Part shown: positions 1 through 9,341 of the stretch, piece by piece
Layout of the letters: the number at the start of each line of letters is the position of its first letter
How positions within the stretch are numbered: position 1 is the stretch's first letter
Made by a program: the position numbers and the translations under genes
Origin: Dolomedes plantarius
Taxonomy: Eukaryota; Arthropoda; Arachnida; Araneae; Dolomedidae
Direction of reading: 5' to 3'
DNA length: 64,000 bases
NCBI GenBank assembly: GCA_907164885.2
Contig: OU015490.1
Span: forward strand, 19,380,613 to 19,444,612
The notes under the pieces: model-generated
Databases searched by the model: none
Seen by the model: the letters and a program-made list of their open reading frames with translations, nothing else
What the model was told of the DNA's origin: nothing

Positions 1-294
1 TTTTAATTTATGCATCAACTTCTAGGTTAAGTTTACTATTCATGTTACACTTAATTTACAAATAAAAAAAATTTTACACTAACACAATACCTCAATTAAA
101 ACATTAAATGTCATTTATATTTACAGAAACACAAAAAAAAACATTCATATTTACAACACTATCTTAGGTTTAGAGGTTCAACTAAAAAGAAAACTTTATC
201 TTATCACAATTTCTTAATTTAAAAACAATACAATTAATTCCAATTACAATACGAAAAAAAAATGAAAAATGTTTCAATTCAATTTATTTTTAAA
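1..294. other. AT-rich 3' noncoding tail of the Gmr1-like Gypsy element
   Basis: No gene is visible here. It lies just downstream (minus strand) of the gag-pol stop, so it should be the element's 3' untranslated tail. I looked for the end of the 5' LTR (the gaaattgccaca end seen at 6383-6394) and did not find it, so the 3' LTR, if present, lies left of the window. Confidence 0.5.
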
Positions 295-3200
295 TCAGTC
301 TGCTCTACTGAGACAGTCTGCGTGTTTATTTTGTGACCCTGGCCTATGAACAATCTTATAATTAAATGGTTGCATAGCTAGAGACCACCTCATAAGTCTA
401 TGGTTATTTCCGGCATTATTCTTCAGGAAAACCAGTGGGTTGTGATCGGTTTCGATCGTAAATGGCTGTCCATCTAAATAATGTCGCAGCTTTTTTAAGG
501 CAAAGATAATTGCGGCGCATTCTTTTTCGGTCGCACAATATTTCTGCTCACTCTCAGTGAACTTCCTGCTTAAAAACAAAACGGGATGTTCCGCATTATT
601 TGGTCCCTTTTGTGCCAATATTACCCCTATTCCTTTGTCGGACGCGTCGGTTTGTATCACGAATTCCTTAGAGAAATCGGGAGCGTATAGTACTGGTTTC
701 TCCGTTAGTTTTGTTTTTAGTTCTTGGAAGGCGCTTTCACACTCCTCTGTCCACTCAATACTTTCCTTCCGGTTTCGACCCTTTAAAGAGCGTGTCAATG
801 GTTCCGCTATAAGCGCGTATCCCATTATACGGGAATAGTACCCGCTAAGTCCTAAGAATTGGCGCACCTGCGTCTTCGTTTTCGGGGGAGGAAAATTTAA
901 CACCGCTTCGACCTTTGCTTGAGCAGGTGTTCTGCTTCCCCCTCCTACAATATGCCCTAAGTACTTCACTTGGTTCTGTGCGAATTGGCATTTGGCAGGT
1001 TTTATCGTTAGTTTAGCTTGCGCGATCTTTTTTAACACAATATCAATATGGTTCAAATGCTCTTCCCAGCTTTCCGAGAAAATAGCCACATCGTCTAGAT
1101 AGGGAACCCCGAACTCTTCGCAACCTTGTAAGAGTCGAGACATAAACATCGAGAAACTATACGGGGCATTTACTAACCCAAATGGCATTACCAAGGGTCG
1201 ATACGTCCCAAAAGTTGTCACGAACGCAGCGAGTCTCTGCGCCCGGGGACTCAGGGGTATCTGCCAGTAACCTTTTGTCAAATCTATGACCGTGATATAC
1301 TTCGCGGCACTGACCTTTTCAACCCTTTCCTCTATATTTGGTAGCGGAAAATATTCTACCCTGATCATTGAATTCAGTTTCCGGTAATCAATACATGGTC
1401 GGGGGTCTCGACCCGGAGTTTCTACCAAAATCATAGGAGACGTATAGTCTGATTCACCTATCTCTATGATATTGAGATCTAGCATGCGCTTTATTTCGGT
1501 TTTTAATATTTCGTTTTGTCCGGGAGAAGTTCTGTATGGCTTTGATCGAACAGGTTTATCGCTTATCAGCTGGATGTCATGCTCGATGAAGTTAGTGCGA
1601 CCGGGTTCATTAGAAAATATTTTAGCGTGGGATCCTAGTAGTTTTCCCAGCTGATTTATTTGGTCGGGCGTACACCTATTTCCTAAGTCGTTCTCTTTAA
1701 CGATTTCGTCGAAATCGAAAAGAGTCGGGTTCGCGACAGGATACGGTATTTCTAAGTCCGAATCGGATTTTTTCTGACCTACCTCTTCATTCAACAGAAA
1801 ATTTACATTTTCCACCCTCTGATGATATGGTTTTAACAAATTTATGTGATAAATTTGCGACTTCGCAGATCTACCTGGCACCTGCACAATATAGTTAGTG
1901 TCAGACAACTGACTCTCGATTGTCGCGGGCCCTACCCATTGTACAGCAAGTCGATTTGGTCTGGAAGCTGCTAAAACCAAAACCTTATCCCCTGGTCTGA
2001 ACCTTCTCTGAACTGCGTCTCGGTCGTAATAATTTTTCCTCTTCCCTTGTTGTTCTATAACTCGTTCTGAAGCGAGTTCCTGACATCTTTTTAGGCGGTT
2101 TAACAACCCGAACACATACTCTGTAACAGCGCTTTCTTCATCTTCCGCATTGGTCCAATGCTCGTAGAGCAAAGTCTCGGGGGTTCTCAGATTTTTCCCG
2201 TGGACCAGTTCTGCCGGACTAAAATTTGTTGACTCGTGGGTCACAGTCCGTAATGCAAGTAAAGCGGCGGGGAGAATGCTCTCCCAATCTTGCCCTGACT
2301 CTAAACATAAAACCTTAATTAACCGTTTTATAGTTCGATGCCATCTTTCCACACTATTACTTTGCGGGTGTCGAACCGAACTATGGGTCACCTTAACTTT
2401 AAACTTTTCAAAAAATGTCTCCGTCAAGTTACTCGTGAAGCAAGTGCCGTTATCACATTGTACCTCTTTCGGAAAACCGAGCCTACTGAAAATCAGCATG
2501 AGGGCCTCCGTAACAGTCTCGGACCGGATGTCCGGGATGGGTATAGCTTCAGGGTACTTCGAAGCTACACATATCGCTGTCAACAAGTACCGATTCCCTA
2601 TTTTCGTCTCGGGCAGGGGTCCTACCGTATCAATACAGAGTTTGGAGAAAACCTCCTTTATGATGGGTACCAATTTTAAGGGAGCCTTCTTCTTTTCCCT
2701 GGCCTTTCCTATCCGTTGACATGGATCACAAGTTTTTACATGGTTTTCTACATCTTTAGTACAATTCGGCCAGTAATAATACCTCAACAGTTTGTCTTTG
2801 CATTTAGTGATTCCCATGTGCCCGCCTAACCCCTCGTGAGTTAGCTTTAACATTCTGTCTCGGAGACACTTGGGTATAACTAATTGTCTCCGTTCCTCAC
2901 CTCTGTGATCCGTAGACTTCCTATACAATAACCCCTTCTCAACTATGTACTCTGTAGTCGTCTGACTTTTAACTTTTTCCCAGAGAGGTTCTAGATCCTC
3001 ACATTTCGTTTGTTCTGCGAGGAAGGTTTCTGAGTTTATCCCAGCTAATTCCGTCTCGGTACTTCCCTCGACCGGGGGCAATTCTAAATCCCCTTCAATT
3101 TCGCCTTCCATTTCTCTCTCGAGGTCGGATTGGGTTTCTAATTCACTTTCTGAATTTTGATTCCCTCCTTCAGGTTTATTTTTCGCTTCTGCCTTCGATC

Positions 3201-4704
3201 GGCTCCGCGTGACAACATTATTCACTAACTGAGGTCCATTCTTAATATTATCAACAATTTCCTGAGTATAATTCCCCATTAAGTAGTGGTCCATCTCTAC
3301 TGATTTACCTACCACGGCCGCTTTCGTCACAAAATTCCCATATTTTTGACTCTCTATCCGCACTACTGCGACTGGTAAGCTTCGCAACTCGTTTTCTAAC
3401 GCGGAGCGGACCCATACGACCTCTCCTGTAAAATCCGTCGCGCTGACTAATTTAAAAGGAGCGACATCAAGGCTCGTCCCGCTGTTGCGAAGAATAGTGG
3501 TCTCCACACCATTTACCTTCGCTTTGCTGAGGTATGGCTTAAAAACGGGTTCGAAGTTCTCTGCGGTCGCTACTTTGTTCACCCGCTCGCTAGTCTGTCG
3601 GCGTAATTCGGGGCACTGAGGGCGTAAATGCTCAGTTGACCCGCATTCGTAACAAGCCGGGGCTCTTCTCCTTTCATACTCACGATTCCTCCAGTTATTT
3701 CTCACAGATCCCTGGTCTCTCCCGTTAGAAGAGTTGGGTTTCTCTTTAACCTCTTTTTTATCCTCACTTTTCTCAAAGGTTTTAGATTTTTCCGTTCCTT
3801 TTTTCCCCAACGGCTTTAAATTAATGGGTTTTCTGATAGTGCGCCTTGTCGCTTCATATTCGTCCAATTTTTTCACTAAGATGTGAGGGTCCACTATAGC
3901 TCCCCATTCATCCAAAAAATGTTCTCGGATTTCCGCCGGGACGCGTTTTTTAATCTGGTCTGCAACCATGAGATTCTTAAGGGCTTCAAAATCTTTTACA
4001 CTTACCCCTTCAAGCCATCCCTCTAAATAATTTCTCAGCTCGAAAATTAAATCTTTCCATAGGGCACCTGGCCGCCTCTGGTGTTGATTTAGTTTAACTC
4101 TAAAAGTCTCCGGACTTAACTTAAAACGGCTCAGAAGTAATTTCTTTACCTGATCGTAATCATCTGCTACCTCAACGGGTTCGCGAATAATTATTTCAGC
4201 GATCTCCGTGGGTAATAATGAAAGCAAATGCATCATTCGTTCCCCGTCTTCAACCTGTGCTTTTCGTGCCTGACGTTCAAACAGGGTTAGGAAGAGAGAA
4301 ATGTCCGATTTTTCCGGATCATACTTTTGCATTAGGGCTTTGAAATTTTGTACGGGCCTAGCGCTCTCATTCTGGGACGAAGCTACGCTGGCGGTTTCGG
4401 CTGCCTGAGTCAACCGTAATTTTTGCAGTTCGAAATCTCTCTGCCTCACTTCTCGTTCAAATTCTAATTGCCTAGCTTCGCGTTCTAATTGCCTAGCTTC
4501 GCGTTCTAATTCTATACGTTCTGTTTTTTCGCGCTCTTCCTTAATGATTTTTATTTGAGCCCTAACACTCTCTTCATCATATCTCGCACTGGACAAAATT
4601 CTGTCGTATAGGTCACATTTCCTATCGTGATCCTCGAAATCAATCCCTAGATCATCTGAAAGAACCTGGAGGTCTTCTTTCTTATAGGTCATTAAGAAAG
4701 CCAT
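295..4704 (-). CDS. Ty3/Gypsy gag-pol polyprotein with integrase before RT (Gmr1-like order)
   Basis: A single uninterrupted ORF of about 1470 residues. I chose ATG at 4704 (protein starts MAFLMTYKK); the frame is open to 4734 only through a GTG. In order: charged coiled-coil gag N-terminus (residues 40-110), one CCHC knuckle (CYECGSTEHLRPQC, about 350), a protease-like segment (LRNSGTSLD, about 407), an H2C2 integrase zinc finger (about 620-665), integrase core with D (LCIDTVGP), D (QCDNGTCF) and E (SVERWHR), a GPY/F-like C-terminus (about 925), reverse transcriptase with a YLDD box (about 1200), and RNase H (QTDASDKG, ETDHNP, HADCLSR) ending the protein. Standard Gypsy elements have RT-RH before integrase; this order is that of Copia and of the Gmr1 group of Gypsy. 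The protease catalytic Asp appears as Asn (RNSG). Otherwise no stop or frameshift is seen, which suggests a recent copy. Confidence 0.93.
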   Translation of the reverse strand: MAFLMTYKKEDLQVLSDDLGIDFEDHDRKCDLYDRILSSARYDEESVRAQIKIIKEEREKTERIELEREARQLEREARQLEFEREVRQRDFELQKLRLTQAAETASVASSQNESARPVQNFKALMQKYDPEKSDISLFLTLFERQARKAQVEDGERMMHLLSLLPTEIAEIIIREPVEVADDYDQVKKLLLSRFKLSPETFRVKLNQHQRRPGALWKDLIFELRNYLEGWLEGVSVKDFEALKNLMVADQIKKRVPAEIREHFLDEWGAIVDPHILVKKLDEYEATRRTIRKPINLKPLGKKGTEKSKTFEKSEDKKEVKEKPNSSNGRDQGSVRNNWRNREYERRRAPACYECGSTEHLRPQCPELRRQTSERVNKVATAENFEPVFKPYLSKAKVNGVETTILRNSGTSLDVAPFKLVSATDFTGEVVWVRSALENELRSLPVAVVRIESQKYGNFVTKAAVVGKSVEMDHYLMGNYTQEIVDNIKNGPQLVNNVVTRSRSKAEAKNKPEGGNQNSESELETQSDLEREMEGEIEGDLELPPVEGSTETELAGINSETFLAEQTKCEDLEPLWEKVKSQTTTEYIVEKGLLYRKSTDHRGEERRQLVIPKCLRDRMLKLTHEGLGGHMGITKCKDKLLRYYYWPNCTKDVENHVKTCDPCQRIGKAREKKKAPLKLVPIIKEVFSKLCIDTVGPLPETKIGNRYLLTAICVASKYPEAIPIPDIRSETVTEALMLIFSRLGFPKEVQCDNGTCFTSNLTETFFEKFKVKVTHSSVRHPQSNSVERWHRTIKRLIKVLCLESGQDWESILPAALLALRTVTHESTNFSPAELVHGKNLRTPETLLYEHWTNAEDEESAVTEYVFGLLNRLKRCQELASERVIEQQGKRKNYYDRDAVQRRFRPGDKVLVLAASRPNRLAVQWVGPATIESQLSDTNYIVQVPGRSAKSQIYHINLLKPYHQRVENVNFLLNEEVGQKKSDSDLEIPYPVANPTLFDFDEIVKENDLGNRCTPDQINQLGKLLGSHAKIFSNEPGRTNFIEHDIQLISDKPVRSKPYRTSPGQNEILKTEIKRMLDLNIIEIGESDYTSPMILVETPGRDPRPCIDYRKLNSMIRVEYFPLPNIEERVEKVSAAKYITVIDLTKGYWQIPLSPRAQRLAAFVTTFGTYRPLVMPFGLVNAPYSFSMFMSRLLQGCEEFGVPYLDDVAIFSESWEEHLNHIDIVLKKIAQAKLTIKPAKCQFAQNQVKYLGHIVGGGSRTPAQAKVEAVLNFPPPKTKTQVRQFLGLSGYYSRIMGYALIAEPLTRSLKGRNRKESIEWTEECESAFQELKTKLTEKPVLYAPDFSKEFVIQTDASDKGIGVILAQKGPNNAEHPVLFLSRKFTESEQKYCATEKECAAIIFALKKLRHYLDGQPFTIETDHNPLVFLKNNAGNNHRLMRWSLAMQPFNYKIVHRPGSQNKHADCLSRAD

Positions 4705-5537
4705 TTTGCCTAACCCAATATAACCCCAATACACTAATCAAAACCCAATTCTCCAAAATAATACACTCTAATACAATACTTAATAATTAATAAAAATGCA
4801 CTTTTCTTAATCTCTAGCACAAATACACTTGATACTATAACACAATATGCAATTTAGGTTCAATAACATATGCTTGCAACAAAAAATTTCTACGATACAC
4901 TTTTACTAAATTGGTAACACTTCGCGACTTGTTCATAAACCAGATCACAAAACCACAAGTCTCGAATGTCTCGGACTCAAAAAAAAATATACTTAACGAG
5001 CTGATGCTCAAACGTTTCTCGAATTTCTCGAGTTATCTTAACTAAGGAGTTAATTATAAAAAACACAAATATTCTGTCGACTTTCTCGACGGGTAATTAA
5101 CTTAAGAGTTAATATTTTAAAAAAAAACAAATATTCTGTCGACTTTCTCGACGGGTAATTAACTTAAGAGTTAATATTAAAACACACAAATATTCTGTCG
5201 ACTTTCTCGACGGGTAATTAACTTAAAGAGTTAATATTTAAAAAACACAAATATTATGTCGACTTTCTCGACGGGTAATTAACTTAAGAGTTAATATTTA
5301 AAAAACACAATTGCCTCTAGAGAATGAAAAAACAAGTACCTGTCCTCGAAGCTTGCTTCTCTAATCGGGGATGTTGGCTTTCTTGGCTCAGTAGGAATGG
5401 CTCCACACTAGTCACAGTTTTTATGCACTCTTGAAAGTTCAAACTATCGTACGCGCACACACTCACAGTCTTGTAAAATCACTCTCTAAAGCTGGATTCA
5501 TCCGTTGCTGCCACCATTCTTCTATTATTAGTATAGC
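4705..5537 (-). other. 5' leader of the Gmr1-like element
   Basis: AT-rich untranslated leader between the gag start and the 5' LTR. It contains the 60-bp tandem repeats (separate entry). A TGGTGGCAGC primer-binding-like motif lies on the minus strand at 5502-5516. It is about 20 nt inside the best TG...CA LTR boundary, so either the boundary is nearer 5517 or this is not the PBS. Confidence 0.5.
5041..5310 (-). repeat. 60-bp tandem repeats in the element leader
   Basis: Four near-identical units of 59-62 bp plus a partial fifth. Each holds a GTCGAC core with a nearby CTCGAC and the self-complementary stretch TTAACTTAAGAGTTAA. The phase marker ATTCTGTCGAC recurs at 5071, 5133, 5192 and (one mismatch) 5253. 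The array sits in the 5' leader, where the Drosophila gypsy element carries its repeated insulator sites; any such role here is only an analogy. Confidence 0.9.
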
Positions 5538-6394
5538 TGTAACGTATTCCTGCGATTTGTGTCAAAAGCAGACACTTAGGTAGCGTCACAGGTTACGTGT
5601 AAGGTAGACAGCTTACTAAAATAGAGACTTTTAAGATAATGAGGATTTCAGTTTTATTTAATAAACACGGTTAGGCCGCGATCTCGAATAATATATATAC
5701 AAAGCAGTCCGTAGAAGTTGGAGTAGGAATCGTCATCTGTCTCTCAAGGATGGAGCACACTGTCGCTAAAACGAGGCGACGAACTGCTGGTCAGGTCACA
5801 GAAAAAAGGGCCCGCACTCGTCCACTGGAAGCTAGCAGCTTCTCTGAAATAACATAATTGGGGAGATCAAGTTCCGATCGGTTTCCCCGACCTTTCTCGG
5901 TGAAAAAGGGTCTTCTCACGTAGAGGGCAGAGCCTCACAAAAAACAAGTCACTTAAAAGTGCGTGGAGCTAGGAGATCAGGTATCACTCCTAAACTCTCT
6001 AAGGAAAAACTCTCCGCACAAAACTGGTCTTCAAGCCCTCGTCGGCTTATTTTAAAAACTTGATCCCTGGCGGAATTCTTTCTAGCCTCCTCTCTATAGC
6101 TCGCTCCGGATAGGCTGAGCGTCTAGCCGTGCGCAAAAAACGATGCCGATTATTACATCTTCATCGCCCGCTCACTCATTAGCGATCTCGTTTCAGGGCG
6201 TAAACTGTCATTGTCGGCCACTGTCAAAATATGGCGCCAGACTGTCTCCTCTTTTCATCCCAGGAATGCGTCCCGAAGAGGTGCCCATTGTGGTCCTCTT
6301 CCGCTCGCGGGGTCTGCCATTCTTTAGCATCGGTTCACGGCTAGCGGCGATTTTAATGGTGTTCCTACTCGCCTCGAGGGGGGAAATTGCCACA
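5538..6394 (-). repeat. Putative 5' LTR of the Gmr1-like element
   Basis: On the minus strand it begins TGTGGCAATTTCC (at 6394) and ends CGTTACA (at 5538), giving TG...CA termini. Inside are a TATATATA box (5691-5699) and, about 35 bp downstream, an AATAAA signal (rc of 5653-5658), the expected U3-R-U5 order. It is GC-richer than its surroundings. No second LTR is in the window, so both ends are inferred; the left end could be 5517 and the right end 6397. Confidence 0.55.
5691..5699 (-). promoter_or_regulatory. TATA box of the LTR promoter
   Basis: The TATATATA tract lies inside the putative LTR, upstream of gag on the minus strand and followed within about 40 bp by an AATAAA signal. That is the usual arrangement for an LTR promoter with the polyadenylation signal in R. 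Confidence 0.5.
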
Positions 6395-6992
6395 ACACCT
6401 TTATTTGAGAAAGCACAGTATATCCACCTATTTTTTTAGAAAAAAAGCACTGGGCATAGGTATATTTTCAGTTAACTAAATATCTTTTAAAACACATTTC
6501 CAATAATATAATAACAGAAAAAAGATATTTTATTAGCTTTTATTAAACTTATAATAGATGAGGAAATGATAGGTAATAAAGATACTTACTTTTTAAAAAA
6601 TAAAACAGTCAAATTTTTAAAATTAATTTTTTTTTTGGGGGGGGGTTGTTTATACATTCATTTTATATAATCATTACATATATTACATATAATCATTACA
6701 CATATTCTAGAGGTTACAGACATTGTCATTTTCATAATTAATAAAACTTTTCAAAGGGAAAAAAATTTCAATTACAAAAGAATTGTTCAATCCTTGTAGA
6801 GATACACCAAGTCTACCCTAAAACTTATGTGGTGCACAAAATGCTCCTTCTGTTGACACAGAAAAAAGTCACAGTCGAAGCAAAGGCAGCATTATATTAC
6901 CCGTGAAGATAATAAAATCTTTAAAAAACATAATCTGACTAATTAACAGTTCATTGCTCTAAATATCTTAGTGCTAAAATTTAAGATATAAT
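6395..6992. other. AT-rich spacer, no gene seen
   Basis: A non-coding spacer between the LTR and the zinc-finger ORF. The only notable item is a T10-G9 homopolymer junction at 6627-6645. The part nearest 6993 should contain the 3' UTR of the zinc-finger ORF. Confidence 0.5.
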
Positions 6993-8159
6993 TCATTTTG
7001 AATTCATAATTAAATCTAATGCTATTTTATTAGATTCCCCATGTTCTGGTTTTTTTATTGAATTTTGCGAAATCCTTTTTCTTTTTCGTGTTGAAAACAA
7101 CCTTCTTTGAGGTTCTAAACATTTATTGTGGGGTACAGATTTGTTCTGAAGTGTGAGTCTATTCTTCATGCTTTTTGAATTGATGAAAGCTCTTAAAGAT
7201 GGTCTGAGGGACTTCAAATTATTTTCTACAAATTTTGCATCATCCAAACATGATACATCATCTAGGATTTCGAGAAATTTTTTTTTTAGTTGCTCTTTTT
7301 TTCTAATAGGCTTAGAAGAAAACATTTCATTTTTTTTTTTGCTGAGTTCTGCTATTAAAATATTTGCTTCATGAGATGTACTTCCTTCGTCTACAGATAA
7401 ATCATTTTGAGCAGAATATGATGCAATTTTTAAAGCCAGACATTGCCGCTTACTCTCTGTGAGAGTGAGATGTCCAATATCCTTAGTATGGCCAACGTGC
7501 ACATTACAGAACTTAACACTACAAGTTCCGGTATCAGTTACTGTAACTTTTATTTCTGCAGGGCAGTAACCATTAATTTTGTTACTCCCTTGTGTCTTTA
7601 AGTGTCGCATTCCTTCTCCTTTAGAAATGTAGTATCCTGATCGATGGCACGTAAAATAATATTTTTTACTTGAAGCAGATGAGCATGCTCCACGATCCTT
7701 AATGTATTGACAAATTTCTTCTTTTTCAGTTCTTTCTTTCCACGTTTCAAATTGTTCAAAATTTATAAACTCCAAATCAATATATTCAACTTTGATGTCG
7801 TGTACAGTTGCAAAATGTACACGCAAGTCATTCTTCATAGACTCATAGCTGCACAGAGGACATTTCCAGGAATATGCATTTGTTTGATCATTCACATTAT
7901 GATTTTTTTTTAAATGAGACCTTAAATTATACATATCACTGACCTTGTAATTACAAAGATGACATTTATATGCATAATCTTTTCCATCTCTTGTGCTAGG
8001 AAAATCACTAACCTTGTCAGATTGTTTTTTCTTCACATGCTGCCTTAATGCCTTATAACTTCCGTAGATATTATTACACAACGCGCAGATGAATTTTCCA
8101 GGCGATGATTCTACAGGAGGAATAAATGTTAAAGATTCGGCATCTTCAGGAACAGACAT
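6993..8159 (-). CDS. C2H2 zinc-finger protein with a second Cys/His-rich domain
   Basis: A 388-residue intact ORF with ATG at 8159 and A at -3. Residues 20-130 hold C2H2-type fingers: FICALC without a clear second His, then YKCHLC...HLKKNH and WKCPLC...HFATVH. Residues about 165-245 form a distinct Cys/His domain (YFTCHRSGYY, HLKTQGSNKINGYCPAE, FCNVHVGHTKDIGHL) that resembles the zinc-binding DNA-contact domain of CARF/FAR1-like arthropod proteins. The C-terminus is basic with a candidate nuclear signal (RKRKR). Probably a nuclear DNA-binding protein. It could be a host gene or a domesticated or retroposed copy: it has no intron and lies among transposons. The family name is from memory of the motif; the C2H2 call is secure. 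Confidence 0.75.
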   Translation of the reverse strand: MSVPEDAESLTFIPPVESSPGKFICALCNNIYGSYKALRQHVKKKQSDKVSDFPSTRDGKDYAYKCHLCNYKVSDMYNLRSHLKKNHNVNDQTNAYSWKCPLCSYESMKNDLRVHFATVHDIKVEYIDLEFINFEQFETWKERTEKEEICQYIKDRGACSSASSKKYYFTCHRSGYYISKGEGMRHLKTQGSNKINGYCPAEIKVTVTDTGTCSVKFCNVHVGHTKDIGHLTLTESKRQCLALKIASYSAQNDLSVDEGSTSHEANILIAELSKKKNEMFSSKPIRKKEQLKKKFLEILDDVSCLDDAKFVENNLKSLRPSLRAFINSKSMKNRLTLQNKSVPHNKCLEPQRRLFSTRKRKRISQNSIKKPEHGESNKIALDLIMNSK

Positions 8160-8648
8160 TTTAACTTAGATTCACTAAAGTATAGAAAGACAAAATGGAA
8201 CGCTAAGATAATGTAATATGCAAATGTAACCGCTAAGATATACAAGGACAAAATGGAGGGTATTGTAGAGTGGTTCACAGACAAAAAAATTCCTTTTGCC
8301 AGGTTCTCGTAACAATTCTCATGTAATAAAATCATAAAATAAAAAGATTCCCATATAAGCCAACAGATGGCAGCAGGAGCAAAACAAAACTGATGCTGGA
8401 TTTAGATTGCTGTCTGTAGACGCTTGTTCCATCCACAGCACAAAGGTCTCGGATGCGGGAAATAACCGTTCGTTCGCAGCGCGTACAGAGCAGTTTTTCT
8501 TTGATAAGAGGTAAGTATATCCCGTTTCATTAGTGTATTTCCAATACATTTTTAACATTCCACGATAAATTGTTTTTCAATATCCGCTATGTTTTAATAT
8601 AGGCCCAAGCAGGTGTCTGATGGGCGGTACACTTGTTGCGCAAACACT
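8160..8648. other. 5' flank of the zinc-finger ORF; possible plus-strand splice donor
   Basis: No coding signal is convincing. A good splice-donor consensus (GAGGTAAGTAT) occurs on the plus strand near 8508-8518 in a short GC-richer patch, which could be a noncoding first exon of a divergent transcript. This is weak. Confidence 0.3.
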
Positions 8649-8875
8649 TGAGGCGGTGAAAGGCAAAGTGGTGTAAGTCAAGAGAGTTTAACTGCAAAAA
8701 CTACAAAAAATTACACCATAAATTGAACAAATTATAATTCATAACAATTATTACAACATTGCAAATAATAACTATTTACAATTCCACTATAAATTGAACA
8801 TGGAGATTACATATTTGCCCCCAAATAAAAAAAGATGAAGATGTGACTTACACCACTTTTCCTTTCAACACCTCA
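8649..8875. mobile_element. Small MITE-like inverted-repeat element
   Basis: The arms 8649-8680 and 8844-8875 are inverted copies of one another over 32 bp with three mismatches (core AGTGGTGTAAGTCA). The 163-bp interior is AT-rich and non-coding. I could not assign a clear TSD or family. Confidence 0.6.
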
Positions 8876-8897
8876 CTTGTTGATTAACTCTTTAGAG

Positions 8898-9333
8898 CAG
8901 GGGTGGCCAACCTTTTTGGGAAGAGTGCCACTATCTGAAAAAAAAAAAATGTTATGCGTGCCACTTCCAACTTTTCCAACATACAAAAAAATATAAAAAG
9001 GTGAAAAAAAATGTTATTTATAGGCTGATTATGGAATTTTTCTCGCTCTCGATTTATGTCGCTCTCGCTTGAGAACGGACAACCATAGCAAGACACAACG
9101 GCTCCAAAGCAAGGCTACTCAAACCATTGGGTTCGTCCCATGACCCCGCATCGTTGTACTGGTGTCAAGCAGTGCCGCTTTCATGCTCTGTTATTTTCAA
9201 TAGCGTATGAGTAGAGTTTTTACAGATTTTGACAAATTATTATTTTTTCAATTTTCTTAATTTTTTAATAAGTCTCCGCGTGCCACTGTTAAAACGCCGC
9301 CGTGGCACGCATGCCGCGGGTTGGCCACCCCTG
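8898..9333. mobile_element. Non-autonomous hAT element (MITE), 436 bp
   Basis: The terminal inverted repeats begin CAGGGGTGGCCAACC and end GGTTGGCCACCCCTG, typical of hAT. The element is flanked by a perfect 8-bp TSD, CTTTAGAG (8890-8897 and 9334-9341). Internal copies of GTGCCACT/GTGGCACGC extend the inverted symmetry. There is no transposase ORF, so it would need a transposase supplied elsewhere. Confidence 0.92.
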
Positions 9334-9341
9334 CTTTAGAG

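Noticed and set aside
1..294. 3' LTR of the Gmr1-like element
   Set aside because: I searched for the terminal sequence of the 5' LTR and did not find it, so no LTR is called here.
5041..5310. CRISPR-like array
   Set aside because: Units are head-to-tail and near-identical throughout with no unique spacers; it is a tandem repeat in a eukaryotic retrotransposon leader.
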